From Heterobilharzia americana (lineage: Eukaryota > Platyhelminthes > Trematoda > Strigeidida > Schistosomatidae), in NCBI GenBank assembly GCA_944470555.2, contig OX104134.1, positions 108,618,701-108,682,700 on the forward strand: a stretch of DNA of 64,000 nt, written 5' to 3'. Below are positions 59,016 to 64,000 of this stretch, in pieces. Below the pieces are notes generated by a model that ran no database searches, was not told the DNA's origin, and saw only the letters and a list, made by a program, of their open reading frames with translations. Position 1 is the first letter of the stretch. Each line of letters starts with the position of its first letter. A program made the translations under genes and the position numbers.

Positions 59016-59134
59016 CAACGAGCAATTGCATCTTGAACAGCACATGTCAATGCATGCCCAACATGAAGTGAACCTGTGACATTCGGAGGCGGCAAAATCA
59101 TACTAACCACAGATTTATTGCGATTCCCTAAAGT
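59016..59134 (-). CDS. VARS2: ValRS exon 3 with HIGH-type motif
   Basis: One hundred and nineteen bp, acceptor cctaacacccag, phase 0 in. Encodes [36 protein letters not shown] and IAR plus TG of Trp before donor gtaagc. The ATP-binding HVGH is the HIGH motif of class I synthetases. Confidence 0.88.
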
Positions 59135-62100
59135 CTGGGTGTTAGGAAAAGTGAAAAGAATTGCACAGTTGAGTTTCAATTAACTTTTAATATTTCTTAT
59201 GTATAAATCAACCTTAAAGTAACTCATCTGTTCGTGTCAGCTTTCTTCGTGGTTAGACTAAAATCACTTAATCCTTAACAAATGTCTGAAGAAAAATACA
59301 AGCTGATGACGGCTAGTTACTAGCTTCGACATGGATTTCTTGAAGTTTTAATGAGAACATACGACCTGCAGGGTTAACTAAGTCAGTTTTGAGAACAAAT
59401 AATCTCCGATTGCATTGGATGATGGTCACACTATATTGCTGATTGAAAGAAATCTGAAAAAAATCGACCCAGTAGCTGAATGGTGATATACTCACGAGAT
59501 CTGATGGTCCTGAAATCGATCTCTCATGGTCTTAGATGCGCACTAATGAGGAACCCTATGCTAGAACGAAACAACTGTCCATTGCTCCTAGGTTTTCAGC
59601 AGTTCTCCAACTCATATCAGTCCGCTACGAACACTATCTTGGAATCAGTCAGTTCCAAACAAACATTAACTAAATTTTAATAAATTATTTTCTGTCAAAA
59701 ACAACATCGTTAGATCGCCTGTCTTGTTTAAATGTCAAAGTGTTATCCAAAATCTCGGACTGAATTTATCATACAAAACATGAACCCAACGGTTTGTTCA
59801 TTCACTTTCAAAACAGTGAGATGATAGTTTGAATCAACATCAACAAGACTTCAGAGGTAAATATTGTTGTCATAGCTTTCTTATACAATATACCACAGTT
59901 GTCGAATCAGGTTCGACAACTTGTAAGTTATTTCACTGTCTGAATTCACAAGAAAGTCAAGCGTGGAGTGGTAGGGAGGGGAGGAAAGTCAGTCAGTTGT
60001 AAACCTTCATCTACTCAGTTAGCGTGTACAGATGTTACAAATACATAGTCACTGCCTGTTTCGTCGCTCAATGTTAGCTGAAGTAACTGGCTGATTGACA
60101 AAAACAAGGTAGAACCTCTCACACAAGTGCATTGGGTCGAATTAACATACTTCACAGTAGTATACAAAGAACAGGTGGTTAGAATAGGAGTAATATCACA
60201 CGTAGAAAGAGTTGTTTGAGAGGATAAACAATCTCAAGATAACGATTAATGCAAATATTCAAGCTTTAGGAGATGTCAAAGAGCATTTCTGGGCCATTGT
60301 GACTGATTTTCAGCCATGTCACCGAGAGCTCTCAACCACTAATTTCTATCGTCTTGGGTACCCCAAACAGTTATTCCACATCTCACAACACGACTAAGAT
60401 CAACAGTATAAGACTTCACCGACTTGTGCCAGGTCTTGGTGTGGTCACCCTGAACCCTCTTCCAACTTAATTCAACTTCCCTTAGCATGGCATGTCGAGG
60501 TAGTTGGCGATGCCTCGGCATGAACAGTACATGTCCAAGTCACCTCAGTCGATAAAGGTTCACAACTTCGTCAATCTACTTGTCTGTCTTGCCTAGTATC
60601 CTTCCCCTGACCTCAACATTGCTCACATAGTCAGAGACCGTCAGACTAGAACATGGCATGGTTGCATGAAGCCTTTGACTGTTGGTCTGAGTAATATAAA
60701 GAAATGTACACTAGTCAGTTGGTGCCGGGATCACGACCAAAATCAGTAGTCGGAGACTTTAGGTGATATGGATCAGAATCTATGTTAATTTCGTAGATGA
60801 ATGAAGGCATTATCTTCATGCTAATCATCATATTGAATTTCAGTACTGTGTCGTTCCTCCTTGTAATCGTATCATCAATTTCTACCACTTTCGACCGCTT
60901 TCTTCTTCATTCCCCCATCTTTCATTTTAGTGAATTTTCGCTTAATGTGTTGATATGAGATGTTGCAACTTGGACCGTTACGCAGTTATGCCAGGCCTTG
61001 TGTTGATTTCGTTTCTAGTTGAAAATATCTTTCCAGGAAAGATTATCAAAGTAAAACTTTTGACACATAAATTTAAGCAAGCACAGATGAACAATGTACT
61101 ACTTTAAGGAACCGAAGCCAAAAGCATAGGAATATCAGACAAGCATGATTTACCGTGCTACATTATTGATTCCATAAGACATTTTATTTAGGAATTATTT
61201 ATCAGTATTTTCTAATACCTTAATTCTAGAGTGGTGTATTCACCCTTCATTTATTTTTGTAGGTTATTTTGTTCCTAGATAACTGTCTGCTGAAGATAAG
61301 CAATTAATGCGCATCATTCCACTTTCTATGTATGAAATCAGTGATTTCATTTTTATGAACTATAATGCGTTGTGGACATGAAATTCAGTAACATATATTT
61401 ATGACTCAGTTGGAATGATTAAAAGGACAGTGAGCCGTTAGTCTTCGTCTTCCATTGCACAGTAAGAGGGGAAGAAAGACTAACAGTTTAAGGGGCACAA
61501 ATATCCCATCTTGCGATCAGTACATTAGTGACATATACGCTAGCGTAAAGCGTATACAAGTGCAGCGATATTCAGGTAGTGAAGCGTGTAGAAGGTCACG
61601 AATCATATGAAAGTACCAGAGAGATATTTTCGGTAGTTATCAATTCGAGCCCACGATTAAGGTCGTGTCAGTTTATTTACCGGAATGACAATTCTGTGAG
61701 TGATAAAAAGACCGAGCTAGCAAACAATGAAATAACCAGTTAAATTTCAGTGGTTGCTTCAATGGTATTTAGAACCACTCTAAGTTCAAGCAGCTTTAAT
61801 GGCCACTTTAGCCACTACTCAAATAATTACATACGCTTCTTTATTTTCTAAAAAATCGCCTTTCTAACCAAGATTGAGCCAAGTAATCGGTTATTAAACA
61901 CTTACCATAGTGTTTGGATTGAAAATATCTAAACGATCCCATAGTGATTTACATAGTTTATGACTTTCTACTAATGCTGGATTATATGCAGTTTCTGAGT
62001 CTACAAAAAAAATTTATATGAACATATAAAAATAAATAATTCCTGTTTGTTAGATAACACTAATAAACCCTAGTGAAATTCCTTCGCTTAATAAATTTAA

Positions 62101-63367
62101 ATAGAGTGAGAATAACAGTCTTAACAGAAAAACACAAATCACTCTTGTTTCGGTGTTTCTCATCAGCTGCTCACAAAATAAAACAACTTTAACTTCAAAA
62201 TGCGCACTAAAAAGCTTATTTACTTGAATTAATTTGAAACAAAATTAGTAGCCTGAAAAGAAGATAACATTGACGTTATCTAAACTAGAACCACAAAGAT
62301 TAAGTGAATAGATAGACAAGAATGAACCATAATCTGGCTTATATATAGAAAGAGGATTCTAGAGCGAAAGTTCAACAACAAAAAGGGATAAAAATATTCT
62401 ACACATTGAGAGGTGTGCTACTCGAAAATATGACGGAAAGGTTAGAAGATTTGCGCCAGCTAGGATAGTAAGATTATCAAATAGCACAAACAGTAAAGGT
62501 GAGTGGATTCATAATATTGCGCTAAAAAAACACTCAAGTTATCACAAGAACAAAAGTCGCCACCGTCAGTACCATGTGACAACCTCGCCTAGGTAACTAG
62601 TACACTAGTTACTAGCCCGTCCTAAGCCCGAAAAAGAGGGAAGGTTGGGCATAGAACTAGCAAACCTACCCCGTAAAACCAATCTAACCGCTAAAGAAAC
62701 TTCAAAGAACAAAGTAAATATAAGACAAAATTAAACTTATTCCTCGTTGGAATTGAAGAGACAAGATGACACTGGTTGGTGAAAGCCTTCGGGAACCCAA
62801 CTGCCCGATGCGACTTTTCTCGATGAAAGCAAAAGTAAACATGAAAACATGGAATGTCCACACCATGATTGAACCTAGCAAGATTGCAAAGGAGATGAAA
62901 AGGTATGGCTTAGAAGTGCTTGGAATCTGCGAAACTAGATGGGATCCAAGTGGACTCTCCAAACTGTCAACTGGAAAGTCATAATCTACTCCGATATAGT
63001 CACCCAAACAACAATCATGAGGCATATTGAGTTATAGAGTGGCTATCATGATGTCAACAACAGCACCGAAGGCTGTCTCTCATGTAGTGGGAACCAATCT
63101 CCTCCTCCACAATCGGGATCATGACAGCAAGATTCAACTCAAAAGGAAGCAAAAACGCAATCATACAATGATACGCTACGCAAATAAATATAATGTAGAT
63201 CAAGAGAAGAAGGAAGAATTCTACAGACAACTGCAATCAACACTGGACAAGACTCCAGTTGGCGACATCAAAATCCCAGTGGGTGACATGAATGCCAAAT
63301 TAGGAGCAGACAACACACGAAGAGAACCAATCATGGGTCGAAAGGCACTCACTGAAATGATGAATGA

Positions 63368-63424
<57 letters not shown>

Positions 63425-63948
63425 TAAACTATAGCATAATGACAATCAATGGCCAAGTGGAACTTTCAATGACAGAGGTGGAATCACTAATTTACCTGGA
63501 GTTGGAAGAATGACTAACTGATAGCTTGGAGACTGCTGATTCGAAACCTCTCATAACATAGGATTTCTTTCAACTTCAATCATAACCCTTGTAAAATGAC
63601 TTAAAAAGTTTTTTTGTAAAAACGACCAATCAGAAGACTTGATAATTACAAATCAAGTGAACTACTGTTCACAAAATCTACAAGGGTAGAGCTATTTTGA
63701 ACAAACAACTTACGCAAAATGTCCCAATGAGGATAACTGGTTGACAAAGGTGTTTTATCAAATGATACTTTTTGACAAGTGGATTTCCATCGTTTGAAAA
63801 TATTCAACTGAAATTGCCGGAGTACTTTACGACCATATCCAAAATGAATCAGGATTCGTAATTGATTGTGCATGCAACTGTTAAACAAGAATTGAATAAA
63901 TTCAAAATTGATAGGAAAGACTTCAATGCTGAACTGTTTAATATTCAT
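59016..63948 (-). CDS. VARS2: Valyl-tRNA synthetase, N-terminal part, three exons; probably mitochondrial
   Basis: A class I synthetase that charges tRNA-Val. Exons on the minus strand are 63948-63714, 62000-61906 and 59134-59016, with fitting phases (1, 0, then 2 out). The product reads [31 protein letters not shown], then [20 protein letters not shown] and [13 protein letters not shown]. These match the ValRS N-terminal segment (YxPxxVExxxYxxWxxxGFFxP) and the nucleotide-binding [15 protein letters not shown] motif. HVGH is at 59065-59054. From the second Met the leader is basic with no acidic residue for over 30 positions, like a mitochondrial presequence; a cytosolic (VARS1-type) or dual enzyme is the alternative. 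The remaining four fifths, including the KMSKS region, are not found in the window. Confidence 0.85.
59465..59535 (+). repeat. tRNA-like module in ValRS intron
   Basis: Reads agtagctgaatggtgatatac and ggtcctgaaatcgatctc, a tRNA-like head with an altered B box. It differs from the ENGase-intron modules, so it may be another tRNA-derived family. Confidence 0.4.
60340..61020. mobile_element. RTE 3' fragment with inverted 5' part (twin-priming-like)
   Basis: Two pieces of one RTE family in opposite orientation. 60340-60620 is antisense and matches 1430-1560 of the element at 973-4830 (ctcagtcgataaaggttcac). 60650-61020 is sense and matches its 1335-1000 to the 3' end (ttggaccgttacgcagttat). The inverted piece lies directly 5' in the element relative to the sense piece, the order produced by twin priming during insertion. 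Located in ValRS intron 2. Confidence 0.6.
61906..62000 (-). CDS. VARS2: ValRS exon 2
   Basis: Ninety-five bp after a ttttttttgtag acceptor. AC completes the His codon begun in exon 1, then [15 protein letters not shown] and [13 protein letters not shown], phase 0, donor gtaagt. This is the conserved segment before the catalytic domain. Confidence 0.8.
62760..63369 (+). mobile_element. SR2-like RTE fragment (endonuclease)
   Basis: Plus-strand endonuclease N-terminal half: [37 protein letters not shown], then after a frameshift [15 protein letters not shown] and [16 protein letters not shown], ending at a TA microsatellite. The motifs TWNVRTM, LGISETRW and GDLNAKVG are those of schistosome SR2. 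It sits in ValRS intron 1, opposite to the gene's strand. Confidence 0.7.
63370..63422. repeat. TA dinucleotide microsatellite
   Basis: About 26 TA units that interrupt the SR2-like endonuclease; related sequence (atgacaatcaatggccaag) appears to resume after it. Confidence 0.95.
63495..63560 (+). repeat. Possible tRNA-like module in ValRS intron
   Basis: Reads gactaactgatagcttggaga and gctgattcgaaacctc, resembling A- and B-box words. Weakly supported. Confidence 0.25.
63714..63948 (-). CDS. VARS2: ValRS exon 1 with targeting presequence
   Basis: The frame is open from an ATG at 63948 and has a second ATG at 63873-63871. From the second one it reads [20 protein letters not shown], then [15 protein letters not shown]: Arg/Lys rich, no Asp/Glu, amphipathic, as in mitochondrial presequences. 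The first Met adds 25 residues with two Glu, which argues for the second. The donor is gtaagt after the first base of a codon. Confidence 0.65.
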
Positions 63949-64000
63949 TATGTTTGGACATCTTATTCAGTCTGAAACAAACATGTCCACTATGAAATGC

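Noticed and set aside
61630..61680. tRNA-like words (gtgggctcgaattgataac on the minus strand)
   Set aside because: Only a B-box-like word; no A box or shared 3' part.
1..64000. Genuine tRNA, rRNA, spliced-leader RNA or CRISPR array
   Set aside because: No intact tRNA fold, rRNA segment, spliced-leader sequence or regularly spaced repeat array was seen; tRNA-like words all belong to dispersed repeats.

Overview
This is eukaryotic, intron-rich, repeat-rich DNA. It most probably comes from a schistosomatid blood fluke (Schistosoma or a close relative such as Trichobilharzia). The evidence is the combination of RTE-clade retrotransposons like schistosome SR2, a CR1-like element with a PHD-finger ORF1, a Penelope-like fragment, a tRNA-derived SINE carrying a hammerhead ribozyme core (the schistosome Sm-alpha design), and a small gene built of symmetrical micro-exons. 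The species cannot be fixed from sequence alone. There are two runs of N, 15762-16261 (exactly 500, probably a placeholder) and 57529-58019 (491).

Layout. 1-5.06 kb: an old RTE relic on the minus strand split by a near full-length RTE copy (about 973-4830) of the same family. 5.1-18.4 kb: mostly without recognisable repeats; it holds a candidate micro-exon gene for a small secreted protein (signal-peptide exon at 9575-9623, two 36-bp phase-1 exons at 13660 and 14301, weaker candidates between and after). 18.4-24.3 kb: a TA microsatellite, a full-length but decayed CR1-like element on the minus strand, and next to it a 5'-truncated copy almost identical to its 3' end. 26-34.5 kb: SR2-like, RTE, CR1-like and Penelope-like relics. 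37.4-41.7 kb: another RTE relic, then a Ty3/Gypsy integrase-end fragment and a possible LTR. 43.4-44.1 kb: a CR1-like relic. 46.2-47.9 kb: an isolated RTE 5' leader and RTE 3' scraps.

Two host genes are recognised on the right. Five plus-strand exons between 48.13 and 56.52 kb encode the N-terminal and central part of cytosolic endo-beta-N-acetylglucosaminidase (ENGase, GH85), with the catalytic Asn and Glu kept and splice phases that agree at all but the first junction. Three minus-strand exons between 63.95 and 59.02 kb encode the start of a valyl-tRNA synthetase, probably mitochondrial, ending just after the HIGH-type motif. The genes face each other, and each lacks its C-terminal part in the space between them, which contains the second N gap. 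A scaffold misjoin, a rearrangement, or truncated gene copies would explain this. The introns of both genes are filled with tRNA-like SINE modules and RTE fragments.

Most other open frames of 60-150 codons are antisense shadows of these retroelements or chance frames.
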